Source: Mikania micrantha
Taxonomy: Eukaryota > Streptophyta > Magnoliopsida > Asterales > Asteraceae
Direction of reading: 5' to 3'
Length of the DNA stretch: 64,000 nt
NCBI GenBank assembly: GCA_009363875.1
Contig: CM018694.1
Location: 4,836,001-4,900,000, forward strand
Shown here: positions 43,587-55,560 of the stretch, piece after piece
How positions within the stretch are numbered: position 1 is the first letter of the stretch
Layout of the letters: every line of letters begins with the position of its first letter
The notes under the pieces: generated by a model
Seen by the model: the letters and a program-made list of their open reading frames with translations, nothing else
Told to the model about the DNA's origin: nothing
Databases searched by the model: none
Program-made: the position numbers and the translations under genes

Positions 43587-45715
43587 TGTAACCCCCGGTT
43601 ACTATTCAACAATTTTCCATAATATCAGAGTTGGTCCCAGCAATTTTTTTTTCATTTTCAAAACCTCGTTTGACCTTCTTTATTTAATAATATTAAACAA
43701 AGTTTAACGCAAACGTAAACGTGTCACACATTTTACAATACTTATTTACATAAGTAAGCTTAAACCCAAAATTTCAAACGTTTGCAACAAGGTTTGTTCG
43801 TTCGATTCATGATCTGCCTCGATCCTTACAGCCGTATTCATCATGTTTGACCTACAAACATCACACAGTATTTCATATTAGTTCATAAGAACTAACTAAG
43901 TAAACCCCAATGGTTTCTTAACAACAAAATGTAAAAATACATTTTTCACAATCAATATTCAAACTGAGTCATTTCTATTAGAATTAACTCTCACAATTTA
44001 ATAATATTATATTATCAATCATCAACTATTGCTTACAATAGTTTAATCAATATTACACTATGGTGTTCACATTCATGTGCTTCCACCATAGCTATTTGTC
44101 AGCATCCCTGACTATCCACACTTTTGTGGTATCATAAACATTTCAAGTCTTAAGATGTTCACCCACCAGTACTTCCATCTAAGACAATTGCTAGCACCTC
44201 TAGCTATCCACCATTGTGGAGTCATAATTATATCAAGTCTTAAGATGTTCACCCACCGGTACTTCCATCTAAGACAATTGCCAGCACCTCTGGCTATCCA
44301 CACATTTGTGGAATCACAAATTTATCAATCAAATTGCTATGATGTTCACCCACCGGTACTTCCATCATAGATTTCCCACACTTTCATTTACCAAGGTATT
44401 GGATTTATCATAGATTGTTGAACTTTTATTATTCAACGTTCCCATATCACCAATACCATACTTATCATACAATTTATTCAACAACAAAATTCAATGTTTA
44501 TTATGTGATGTTATAGTTGTGGGATTACTTACCTTGATCAGATAAGGGATTTGCAACTGCAGGCTCTTTTCCTGCTCTATGACTAGTGGTTTGACTTCCA
44601 CTACCACCACCTAGTTGCAAAATACATATACAACTAGTTTCAACACATATAGCACATACAATCAAGTTCAATACACTTGACTGATTTGACTTGCTTAAAG
44701 TCAACTTATCACATAATTGACTCTATCTTACTACGTTTAGTAAGTTTTAGTCAATTATCACATTTAATCATGTTTCATGTCTCACTTAGACATTTCATCA
44801 AATAATTGATGTTCAATTATATTAGTTATGATCTTTAATTACTTTTATTATTCAATTTTTTATTTAAGATCATAACTTATTAATAATTTTTAACATCAAT
44901 TCATCATTTAACCCATGGATCATAATCCATAATTCATTTCAAAACCACAATCTATCCATCCTACTAGTTATCATACCATGATATGGGTTTTATATCGACC
45001 GAACATTATCCTGGCTTCAAAACGAAGATTTCACCATCAAAACAGTTAGTTCTTCGTTTCTAACAATCCCTAGTTATCAATTAGGCAATAATCAATACCC
45101 ATAATCATAGTATTACAATCAAAACTAGATTTAATCCACACAATATTAAATTAGTAGGATAGAACGAATCGTTACCCAATCTGACGGATATTCAGTCACA
45201 GAACAACGATCAGATGTTGCAGATACGTTCCTGGGTGCGACCCGGATGTTTAAAACCCTTTGAAATGAAGGTTTTATGCTTACAAATGATGGGTTTTTCG
45301 TCTGGAGCAAGAACAGGTCGAAAAGGATAACAAAACGGCTTCCCAGATGCGATCTGATCTTTTTAAAAAATTTTTGCTGACTTAAGTCGCCAGGCGTACC
45401 GCCCCAGCCCAATGCTTGGCGTGGGGCGTACCCCCCAGGGTACCTTTCCAATTTTTTTGATTTTTAACTTCGTTTCGCGATTCCGGACAATCCGTAACTC
45501 CGTTTCGCGCACGGTTTTCGCCTACGTTCATCATTTTTCGCATACTATCAACTTGTAATAATTACAATCATCAAATGAACGTGGATTTCTAGAACGATCA
45601 CATGTGCTCTTGCCATAGATGACGTAATTCTCACACATTTTCAGTTACAACAATCACAATCGTTCAATTAACGATTATTTCAAATACATTTCATTATTAG
45701 AAACCGGTTGTTACA
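43587..45715. mobile_element. Solo LTR of a different family, 2.1 kb
   Basis: Begins TGTAACCCCCGG and ends CCGGTTGTTACA, flanked by CAAAC on both sides (43582-43586 and 45716-45720). It contains three copies of a ~90-bp unit (44060-44370) built on GATGTTCACCCACC and CTATCCACA, and a GGCGTACC motif pair at 45386-45440. No coding region. Confidence 0.88.
44060..44370. repeat. Tandem ~90-bp repeat, three copies
   Basis: AAGATGTTCACCCACC recurs at about 44152, 44242 and 44340 with shared ACTTCCATCTAAGACAATTG and CACCTCTAGCTATCCAC. Open frames on both strands here are products of the repeat. Confidence 0.82.
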
Positions 45716-46778
45716 CAAACAGTTCACCAACGGGTTGTTGAATTGAGGTCAAACCTGGTCAAACTAAGTCAAACACGGACAAACATGGTCGAACACGAGC
45801 AAACATAACAACCTCGAGTTGTTGAGCATGAACACGAACATGCACACAAACCCAAACACGAACTTATGTACCCTATGTGATATAGGTAACCCGTAGCAAG
45901 CACACCATTTTACGTATCATCTACGCGCACACTTCAGGTGAGTTTATGGCCCCTTTCTTAAACTGTTTTACAAGCTTTCAAACTAGGGGAGAATACATGT
46001 TGTTATATTTCAAACTATTTGTATTAATATTTGTGTATGCTGGTTTATTGGGACAAACATTAAGTGTTGTGTATCGTAACAAGTCCTCACACAGTCTTAC
46101 CATTAATGTGTATACAATGAGGTGACTTTAGATAGTACTATTAGATGTGACGAACCCCACGCGGCCCCAATACTAACGGGATGTCAGGACGCATGTAATC
46201 TCGACCCATCGTGCCGTTGTTTTTATGATAGACATGGCGGAGGTAAGAGCAAACAAGTCTAGTTCAGAAGAGACGCAACTGACACATGGAGCCTAGGGCT
46301 TGACAAACATTAATAAACAACATGACGCATGACACACGACAAACACTATTTTTGCTTATGTATACTGATTATCACAACCTTTGAACTCACCAACCATGTG
46401 TTGACATTTTTTCTTAACATGTATTCTCAGGTAACTAAATCGCTATGGATAGGGATGCACGTAGGAGATCCAAGCACAAGTCCTGCATGCATTTGAGTCA
46501 TTATTTCGAAAAAAAAACAATTATTTTAAACAATTATGTCATGAAAACAGTGTAGTGTGTACTATTTATATTTCCGCTGCTTGAACAACTTTCTTTCCTC
46601 TGCATTAACTTCTGAATTCCTCTGCATGATTATTAAAAAATTTTGTTATATGATGTTATAACAAGTGTATTTTACAAACACATATAGAGTCATTCTATAT
46701 GACTATAGCTTTGATGCTGGCCACATCACACCCAGCGATCCGACATTGCAAGTGGGAATTTAGGGGTGTGACACGTCT

Positions 46779-48440
46779 CCAAGAACTCTTATTATTGATC
46801 ATGCCTTCTAATGGGTGTAAAAAAGTTCCACCTCTTCTTCTCAACACAAGTTAATTGTAATTTGTCCCTCTTCCTCTCCATTATGAGGGTTTCCAAGTTT
46901 CTTAGATGGTCATCATATATCTCCTTCAACATGATCGAGCCATCTCACTCTTTCTTCTCTTCTTTTATTTGAAATGTGTGGTAAATATAATCTTTCCTAA
47001 CCAGTGTCAGTACAAGCCTGGTATGCAGTGGTTGTAACGATCGGTGAAATAACCTGCTAAATGTGCAACATATGTAACCCCTAGGGTTTTGCGGTTCCAA
47101 TATTCGACTTTTAGTCAACTTGAATGTAATACAAACACACACACACATATTGAATAAATACTAATACGATTTTTTGAATGCATTCGATATTTGTATTCAT
47201 AAATACATACACATATACATATAATAAACCCAAATCAATTAGAGTTAAATATTGTTTATTAGACATATATGTGTGTATATGTATATCTAATAATATTGTT
47301 AAAATTTATGTAACTATGTGTAACAACCGACAATAAAACATGTACTAAATTACTCAATGTTCAATTTTTTTTAGAAAAGGGTTATTAAAACAAAACCTGA
47401 GAATCATACTAAAGCAACATATCCATCCATACATACAAAGCTTACTTATAACAACCTAAGTGAATATGAAACAAATAGTCATGTACATTCAACCACAAAT
47501 ACATACACATTACACATGCAAAATATATGCATGCATGAGCATGCATACGTGAGACCACACCACCAAAAGTCTATACATCAACAAAAAAACTAAGGGGGGA
47601 TTATAATGGTATCATACATAACCAATTATATCTTTAGGAAACTCAACCGATTGATTCTCAAAAACCATAGGGGTCTCGTCCCAATCCAACAAGATGAGAA
47701 CATGGAGAGTAGATGGAAAAGATTAATGATGAAAACTCTTACATGACATCTATCATAGTACACTAATCATATTAAGACTCATCAAGTAAAGAATCACAAT
47801 CAAACCCTTCCCCTTGCTCTTGATGTAGCTTGACCAAACCCAAAAAAATTTCGGTCCTTGAACCCCAAGACCATACCCCAACCGGTTTGATAACCCCTAA
47901 ACTAAATATCCTCTCACAAAAATCAATCTACAAAATTCTTTAAAAAAACAAGCCACTGATGGAATGCCGCAAAAGAATGGTTTTGATAAGAACCTCAAGA
48001 CATCTATCCTAGGTATAACCTAACCTCAAACATGGTAGCAAAGTCCCATTTTTCAGTCTAAAGGACATCATCTTTCCCTACTTTCTGGGAGGAAGATTTT
48101 CCCCCTTCTTTTCTGTCCAGTCGAGCACAATACTGCCACCTCAAGGCGGCTATGGCAGCCTCATCCCCCTCTGTATTGATGCTGCAATGTAAGAAAACAT
48201 GATCCCCATCAGCTTCTTGACTTAACGTTTCACAAATCTACAATCAAGTGGAAAACGGTAACAGGAAATGCTCACTTTTCTTGGCTAGACCATCATATCA
48301 CAAACAAATAGAATGCAAAGACCAATTCAATTCTAAATTCGCTGGTCCCCCCCATTTCTAGCTTCAAAAACCCCCACCTCCTATAAATATCTCCCTTGGC
48401 TGCCATTTAACCCACACCACTTCTTTTCCCTTGTTTAACT
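46779..48440. other. Spacer, no gene recognised
   Basis: AT-rich sequence with a short (AC)n at 47135-47150. No motif-bearing frame. It may hold the decayed left part of the element whose terminal LTR is at 50766, but I could not find a matching left LTR. Confidence 0.4.
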
Positions 48441-50400
48441 CGATCAGCCCTTCCCCTCCTTGACAGCGCTCGGATTGACAAGTCAAACCTTAAAATTCAG
48501 AAATTGACGGCCATTTTGTCAAATATTCAGGCTGATGTGGCCAAACTCACTGAGTTGGTCACAAAAGTCTTGAATGACCAAGTCCTGCAACCCAAATCCA
48601 ACCCAATGCTAACACCTTCACTTGAATGTTCGTGAAACACTACACCCACTCCAAATGTTCCCACCTTCTCTCCCCAGGTTCTTCAAGAAGTGTTAAACAC
48701 ACTTGTTATCACTCACCTTATAAACTTCTTTGCCAAGTTTTCCAAAGATTTCTTTGACACTCAATCAACCCAAATGGATATGCTGAAAGTTTTAGTAGAT
48801 TCCAAAATAAAATCCCTCAAACATGAAGTGGCCAACCAAAAACTTACCTGCATTCTCTCACAGGTATTGATCCTCCTCCCCCTTGGTTCAAAAAACAGGC
48901 TGATGAAGCCCAAAAACGGGAGACTGAAAAGCTTCTATCCGGAGCTCAAGCAGCTAAAAGGGCTCAAGATGAATCTGAGCAAAGGAAGTTAAAAGCTATA
49001 AAACTAAAGAATCAAGAGGACCTTCTCAAAATAGCATTGGATCAGCAGTTTGAGACTGCAGCTGCAAGGGCCAGTCTTGAACAAAAGCTGAAGGAAATAG
49101 CTTATCAAGTGGAGACTGGAGCTTCTATGGAGATCAGCAAAACCAAGCCACCCAAACAAGCTCAAACTGAGCCTATCCAATCAGTGCTCAATCAAACCTC
49201 TTCCTCCCTTGTACATACCTCTAAACAAACCTCTCCTACCAAGTCCACCTCTCCAGCACCTACAAAAACCAACAGAGAAGTCTCAGCTACTCTATCTCCC
49301 AAATATGCTTCTCAAACCTTCATAGACTTATCCAGAGAAGCTTCACCCACTTAAACCCTTCTGGACTCTTCCAAAATTGATAAAAAAACCCAGACCAGTC
49401 ATCACTCGCTCTTTCACAAGAAGACAAAAGAGTGTAGCCAGAAAGTCCAAAACACCCACAGCCAAACCAAGTAAACCCTAAACTCCCATACCGGAGTTAT
49501 ATTCTGACTCAAATGATAATATGCCTATATTATCTCTAAGGCCAAGAAAATGAAGACTTATATTGGCAGATGATGATGAGTCTGATCGTCATCCAACCAA
49601 AATCTCTTAAGTACCCTTTCCAATAAAGCCACTTGTGGTTGCAGCCGGTAAACATCAAGTTTTTCCCAAGAGAAGTTTACTCCCCAAAAAGGCACATCCC
49701 TTCAACTGAAGAAATTCAGAAGCAAGTAAATGACGAGGATGAAAGGGATAAGAACATCTAAGCTGATCTTGAAGCAACTAGCCTTGAAGGAGAAGAGCTG
49801 ATCAAGGCATATCAGGATCAGATAAACCTGATTGATCAAGAACAAGATAAAGCTTATCAGGCTGAGAGGGAGAACATTATAAAGTTCTTGTTAAATGAAG
49901 GTAAGTACAAAGTAGAAACATTCATGAATTGGGATATCACAAGCCTGAGAAAGGAAGCTGAAGTCCTTTCCAAAAGAATAAAGGAAGAAAATAAAAAGAA
50001 GACTGCTGAATAGAGGAAAAGAATATAGCATATCCTTGTCCAAAATGCTTGGGAATCAAGGAACACCATCATGAGATGGAAAAATAATATTCTGTTTGAT
50101 GAATGGTCAAAGTTCAAAAGGATGTACAGTTATTACCCTGAACTTTGGCAAGAGTCTCTTCCCTCCTCCATAGCCTTGATGTCCTTTGGAGCTTTACAGA
50201 CCAAGGAAGATGCACCCAATACAATATATAATCAACTGCAGAATAACTTTCTAGAAATAACTGATGATGGTCGTCCATCCTTGGACGACAAGTTTAGTCC
50301 ATGGATAGACGTTGATGAAGAAATCAAACATGACCTGTTGAGAAACTATGAACCTCACCAGCATGCTGTAGTCAAAAAGGTACTTGACTAGAGGGATCAA
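48440..50400 (+). pseudogene. Decayed coiled-coil ORF of an LTR retrotransposon
   Basis: Consecutive fragments in shifting frames: SNLKIQKLTAILSNIQADV (about 48485), KVLVDSKIKSLKHEVANQ, then IDPPPPWFKKQADEAQKRE followed by a long Ala/Glu/Lys coiled coil (48865-49130), a Ser/Thr/Pro-rich tract (49140-49350), and a Trp/Tyr-rich part (MRWKNNILFDEWSKFKRMYSY, 50071 on). Several frameshifts and stops. I recognise the style as an accessory or gag-like ORF of plant retrotransposons but cannot name the family. The LTR that follows suggests Copia. Confidence 0.5.
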
Positions 50401-50765
50401 ATCAAAATAATAGAGATCATACGTTGGCCTTCATCATCCGTTCCAAATCTTCCTATAGCTCCTCTACCTCAAACACAACCTCTTCAGCTTGCTCATTCTA
50501 GAGCTGGAATCAAAATGTGGTTCTTTGATAAATTTTCTAACTCCATAACCATTGAAAGATTCAATGGGTCAAGAACCTCCTTTACAAACTGGGATTCCAT
50601 CTTGAACCTCTCCACGAATGATTAGAAAGTCTTGCTGCACATAACTTTAGAGAATGTTGATACAAACTATGAAGTTTTACAGTTTGTGCGCAATCTCAGG
50701 GATCAAATCAAACTGATCCTAAGTTAAAGGTAAGTGGTTTTGGCTTTATCAGTCCAGAGGGAGAT

Positions 50766-51421
50766 TGTTAGAAAAAATAAGGACTGATGAGCCACAACCA
50801 CACTCTCCAGCCTATGAAGAAAACAACATAGCAGCAACCGCGAATAGTTCGCAAAAGAATAACCGTGGATCCTTTTTATATCGGAAGACAATAGCTGATC
50901 TTTCTTATCGGAAAAAACAGTTGATCTGAAGACAACTACTGAGTTGGAAGTTTATTGATTAGGTAGACAACTACCAACAATAGTTGATCAGTTTCCGAAA
51001 ATTAGTTTCCGAAGAATACCTTCCGAAGAATAACCACAGATCACTCAACAATTACTTCAACCTTGGAAGCACGGAAGACTGAAGACCTTCTGAAGACTTG
51101 GATTTCCGTTGTTGTTGACTTTGTATTAGTTGTTGTACTTCTCTGATTATATCAGTGTCTATAACATTGTCAGCTATATGTCTCATTGTTTTTGTCTTGT
51201 AACATTGAATATTTGGGTATTTATACCCCAACATTCCCTGCATTACATGGATTGTTTTTCCCAAAAATTCCTTGTGCTCTTATTCTGTTTTCTCCTTTTC
51301 CAGCAAACTAAACAACCTGAAAATAACTAAGTCTTTGACTTAAGAGGGAGTGAATACCTAGTCTTTGACCCTAGAGTCTAAAGTCGGATATTCCTGGTTA
51401 GTAACTCCTCACGATCCAACA
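50766..51421 (+). repeat. LTR of a probable Copia element
   Basis: 656 bp starting TGTTAGAAAAAATAAGG and ending CGATCCAACA, preceded by the purine-rich AGAGGGAGAT. TGTTAG...CAACA ends after such a tract are typical of Ty1/copia 3' LTRs. It interrupts gypsy pol sequence at 51422. The matching 5' LTR is not visible in the window. Confidence 0.65.
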
Positions 51422-51525
51422 GAGGGCCAGATGAAGAAGAAATACCCGCACCTATTCGGTGGCATAGCAAACAATACCGACACGAGTTGAATTTCGGGAC
51501 GAAATTCTTTTCAAAAAGGGGATGA
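51422..51525 (+). pseudogene. 3' tip of a gypsy pol (chromodomain end) and polypurine tract
   Basis: Encodes EGQMKKKYPHLFGGIANNTDTS then stop at 51488-51490. EGQMKKKYPHLF matches the chromodomain end EDQMKKKYPHLF of the Tekay element at 16.4 kb. The conserved AATTTCGGGACGAAATT (51490-51506) and a purine tract ending GGGGATGA follow, directly before the LTR. Confidence 0.82.
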
Positions 51526-52078
51526 TGTGACACCCCACAAAATCCAGGCCAGCATCACACATTAATTTAATATTATTTGAATGTAAAAATCATACGTGGC
51601 ACTTTATTTAGATTAATTTAGTGTGACACGTGGCACAATAGTCCAAACACAAACAAACCGGAAGATAATTCAAGGAATTACCGGAATCCCACACACGTGT
51701 CTTGAACTAACGAACGTTGGTGAATTAAAAAACAAGGAAGTCAAACATATAACTCTAACTAATATGTGGACACATGACGAACCAAATGGAGACGCAAGAT
51801 GAAAAATGATCACGAAATAAACGTAATTGAGCATGAAACAAACCGAACTACGAAACTTGTGAAAGTAAATCTGCACGAAAACCGTCATGGTACGCGACCC
51901 AGCACGTCAAAACCCATCACGGTACATGATGAGTTAGGCAGGAGAATTTGAACTCAGCCAAACTCCTTGTTTTAAGCCACAACCGATCAAATTTGCTCGG
52001 CGGTACGCGACGAACAAGGAACCGGGATCGACTATTTTGTCCTTGGCGGTACGCCAAGAACCCTGGGGAGCCCCTTGG
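51526..52078 (+). repeat. Truncated 3' LTR of the plus-strand chromovirus
   Basis: Begins TGTGACACCCCACAAAATCCAGGCCAGC and is related to the Tekay LTRs, including ACACGTGGCAC and GCGGTACGC motifs (51886-52062). It is cut at 52078, where the next element's LTR begins. Confidence 0.8.
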
Positions 52079-52693
52079 TTTCACACCCCAACCGACGGCG
52101 GAATACATCGGGGCGCGAACGTGACTGTTCAATAGCTGATGATCAACTAAAATGTTTCATAATTAATGCAACCAAATTACATTGTCTTATAAAGCTAAGT
52201 AAACTAAGTTCAGACAACCAAAGTTCAAATAAACAAAAACTAAAGTTCAAATTATTTCTAAAGCTTCTAAAGTCCAAGCATCTTGTGTGTTGATCTCAAA
52301 AGCTCACTAAATTGCACCTGAAACATGAATAAAGTTTGAAAGGTCAACTACAAAAGTAGTTGGTGAAAATCTTAAAGTTGACTCGATAAATAGTTTAGTA
52401 GTTCAAAGTTTGAATCATGTATTATAAACATATCAATAGATAAGGCTTAATGTGGAAACATACATTAAACTATTGCAGATCAAACCTTAGTTAACCAAGT
52501 TAGGCATAGTAATACATACTATCCTTATAATTCCAATAGTTCAAATTGTGCACAATAGTTCAAACATACAAATTTCTATAGTTCAACTTACTGTAGAGAT
52601 CACAATAGTTAACCAAGTAGTGTGCACCTGAGTTACTGTGAAAGTTACTGTAGAGATCACTGTTCCGGCGACGTGTCTGGCACTGATGTTACA
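52079..52693 (-). repeat. 3' LTR (615 bp) of the decayed chromovirus
   Basis: Starts TGTAACATCAG in minus sense at 52693 and ends GGGGTGTGAAA at 52079 (one base off the usual TGTGACA). It follows the end of pol and a short purine stretch, so it is a true 3' LTR junction. Confidence 0.78.
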
Positions 52694-52699
52694 GTCTCC

Positions 52700-55560
52700 C
52701 ATTGTTAGAGAAATTTCGTCCCGAAATTTAAGAATCGTTCTCTGGTACGACTTCCTCTGTAAACAGTTGGTGATACTTGAGCTTCATGTGATCTTCGCGT
52801 TCCCAAGTAAACTCAGGTTCGCGCTTTGAGTTCCAACGAACCTTGACAATCGGGATACGGCTTCACCTCAGTTGTTTAACCTTGCGATCCATAATCTCCA
52901 AAGGTTCTTCAACAAAGTGTAGATGTTCATCCAATTGAATTTCTTCAACTGGTATGACGAGCGATTCATCAACTAAGCATTTCTTCAAGTTTGAGACGTG
53001 AAACACGTCGTGCGCACCACTAAGTTCATCCGGTAGTCTAAGTCCGTACGCCACAGGACCAATACGTTTGACAATCTCGAACGGTCCAACGTACCGTGGT
53101 GCTAGTTTGCCTTTCTTTGCAAAACGGACTACGCCTTTCCATGGGGATACCTTTAGCATGACACGGTCTCCCACTTGAAATTCCAACGGCTTGCGCTGTT
53201 TATCGGCGTAGCTCTTTTGTCTGATTCGAGTTGCTTGTAGTCTTTGTTGTATCTAAGCAATTTTGTCTGTAGTTTCTTGAATGAGTTCTGGCCTGGTTAT
53301 TCGATTATCTCCCACTTCGGACCAACAGATCGATGATCGACATTTTGGACCATAGAGAGCCTCGAACGGTGCACATCCGATGCTACTATGATAACTGTTG
53401 TTGTAGGAGAATTCGATCAGTGGCAAATGAGAATCCCAATTCCCACCGAAGTCTAGAACACAAGTTTTCAACATGTCCTCCAGGGTCTGTATAGTACGTT
53501 CGCTCTGACCATCCGTTTGTGGATGGTAAGCTGTACTCAGGTTTAAGTGTGTCCCCAGAGATTTCTGCAAGGATTGCCAGAACCTCTACGTAAATCTGCT
53601 ATCACGATCTGAGATGATAGACAATGGCGCACCATGGCGTACCACTATCTCGTTGATGTAGAGTTTTGCTAGTTTAGCCATCGTGTAAGTTTCTCGCATT
53701 GGCAAGAAATGAGCAGATTTGGTTAATCGATCAATGATAACCCAAATAGTGTCATGACCACTGGAAGTGCGGGGTAGCTTGGTAACAAAGTCCATAGCTA
53801 TCTGTTCCTACTTCCAAAGTGGAATTTCAGGCTGCTCCAGTAAACCTGACAGTTTCTGGTGTTCCGCCTTCACTTTGGCTCACGTAAGGCATCGACCAAC
53901 ATACTCAGCTATGTCTTTCTTCATACCCGACCACCAATAAAACGCCCGTAAGTCTTGGTACATTTTATCAGCACCGGGATGCATAGAGTACTTGGTCTTG
54001 TGTGCTTCATCAAAAATAAGCGTTCTCAATTCATCCACCGCAGGAATCCATACTCGATCCTTGTAGTATATGATTCCAATAGGCTTTGTTTCAAGTTGCT
54101 TTTTTGTTCCACAATCTAGTTCTTTCTTCAGGTTTCCTCGTTCAACAGCCTCTTGTTGTGCTTGCATAATGTTGTCGTGTAAGCTTGTCTACACAGTCAG
54201 TCCCATTGCCCTGACGCACAAGGGTTTGAACCGTTCCTTCCAACTCAAGGCATCAGCTACAACGTTTGCCTTGCCGGATGGTACTTGATTACACAGTCAT
54301 AATCATTCAGAAGTTCCACCCAACGTCGCTGTCGCATGTTGAGTTCCTTCTGATCGAATATGTGCTGTAGATTCTTGTGATCAGTAAATATGGTACACTT
54401 TGTGCCATATAAGTAATGTCTCCAAATCTTTAGTGCGAATATCACCGCTCCTAGTTCCAGATCATGAGTAGTGTAGTTCTTCTCATGAACTTTCAGTTGT
54501 CTCGAGGCATACGTGATAACTTTGTCTCGTTGCATTAGTACACAGCCGAGTCCCTGATGGGATGCATCACAGTACACTACAAAGTCATCACAACTGTCTG
54601 GGAGAGATAAGATTGGAGCATCACATAGCTTTTGCTTCAAAGTCTGAAAGGCATCTTCTTGCTTCTGTTCCCAAACAAACGGCTCGCTTTTCTGTGTTAG
54701 CTTTGTGAGTGGCAGGGCTATCTTAGAAAAGTTTGAGATAAAGCTTCTATAATAGCCTGCTAAGCCTAGAAGGGAACGTATCTCCGTCGGTATCTTCAGA
54801 GTGTCCCAGTCCTTTATTACTTCGATCTTGGCAGGGTCAACATGTATTCCCTCACTGTTAACTACATGACCCAGGAATTGAACTTCTTTTAACCAAAATT
54901 CACACTTAGAGAATTTGGCATAGAGTTTCTCTTCCTTCAACAGTTCCAAGATCATTCTAAGATGTTGCTCGTGCTCTGCTTTGCTTTTAGAATAGATCAA
55001 TATGTCATCAGTGAAAACAATAACAAATTGATCTAAATACGTCTTACACACTCGGTTCATGAGATCCATGAAAATCGCAGGTGCATTCGTCAATCCAAAA
55101 GGCATCACCATGAACTCGTAATGCCCATATCTGGTACGAAACGCCGTCTTCGGTATATCTTCATCTTGAACTCTGAGCTGATGGTACCCGGACCGCAAAT
55201 CGATCTTCGAAAAGTATTGAGCTCCTTGCAATTGATCAAACAAATCATCAATCCTCGGTAATGGATACCGATTCTTGATAGTTAGTTTGTTTAGCTCCCT
55301 GTAGTCTATGCACATACGAAAAGATCCATCCTTCTTCTTCACGAACAAAACCGGAGCTCCCCAAGATGAGTAGCTCGGTCGGATGACACCTTTGTCGAGT
55401 AGCTCCTGTAGTTGATTCGACAATTCCTACATCTCCGAAGGTGCTAACCTGTAAGGAGATTTAGCAATAGGTGTTGCTCCAGGAATCAAATCGATACGAA
55501 ACTCCACCGGTCGCACAGGTGGCAAACCGGGTAGGTCTTAAGGAAACACTTCAGGGTATT
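52700..55560 (-). pseudogene. RT-RNase H-integrase of the decayed chromovirus
   Basis: RT has WGAPVLFVKKKDGSFRMCID, PLPRIDDLFDQLQ and the catalytic block VFTDDILIYSK, in which Thr replaces the Ile usual in this family. RNase H has YCDASHQGLG and FTDHKNLQH. Integrase shows HKTKYSMHPGADKMYQDL, WVIIDRLTKSAHF, ISDRDSRF, DGQSERTIQ and the GPF region FVEEPLEIMDRKVKQLR, and the coding sequence ends near 52863. There are in-frame stops near 55538 and 55427 (a CAG-to-TAG change) and in the integrase, and the frame changes near 54280. Not functional as it stands. Confidence 0.88.

Larger units (their letters stand above)
40285..46773 (+). mobile_element. Solo LTR, Tekay family of 13417-25015, with three insertions
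   Basis: Begins TGTGACACCCCGTAAT and ends GGAATTTAGGGGTGTGACA, with flanks CATCT (40280-40284) and CGTCT (46774-46778), a 4/5 match. Removing the hAT-like element, the 225-bp MITE and the inner solo LTR leaves about 2.89 kb, matching the 2.92-kb LTRs of the Tekay element, with which it shares the ACACGTGGCAC region, the GCGGTACGC palindrome cluster (40632-40860) and the 'atagtaac' words. Orientation is opposite to the Tekay element. Confidence 0.85.

Noticed and set aside
44112..44370. Repetitive Trp/Arg-rich frame (WIARGAGNCLRWKY twice)
   Set aside because: Product of the 90-bp tandem repeat in a solo LTR.
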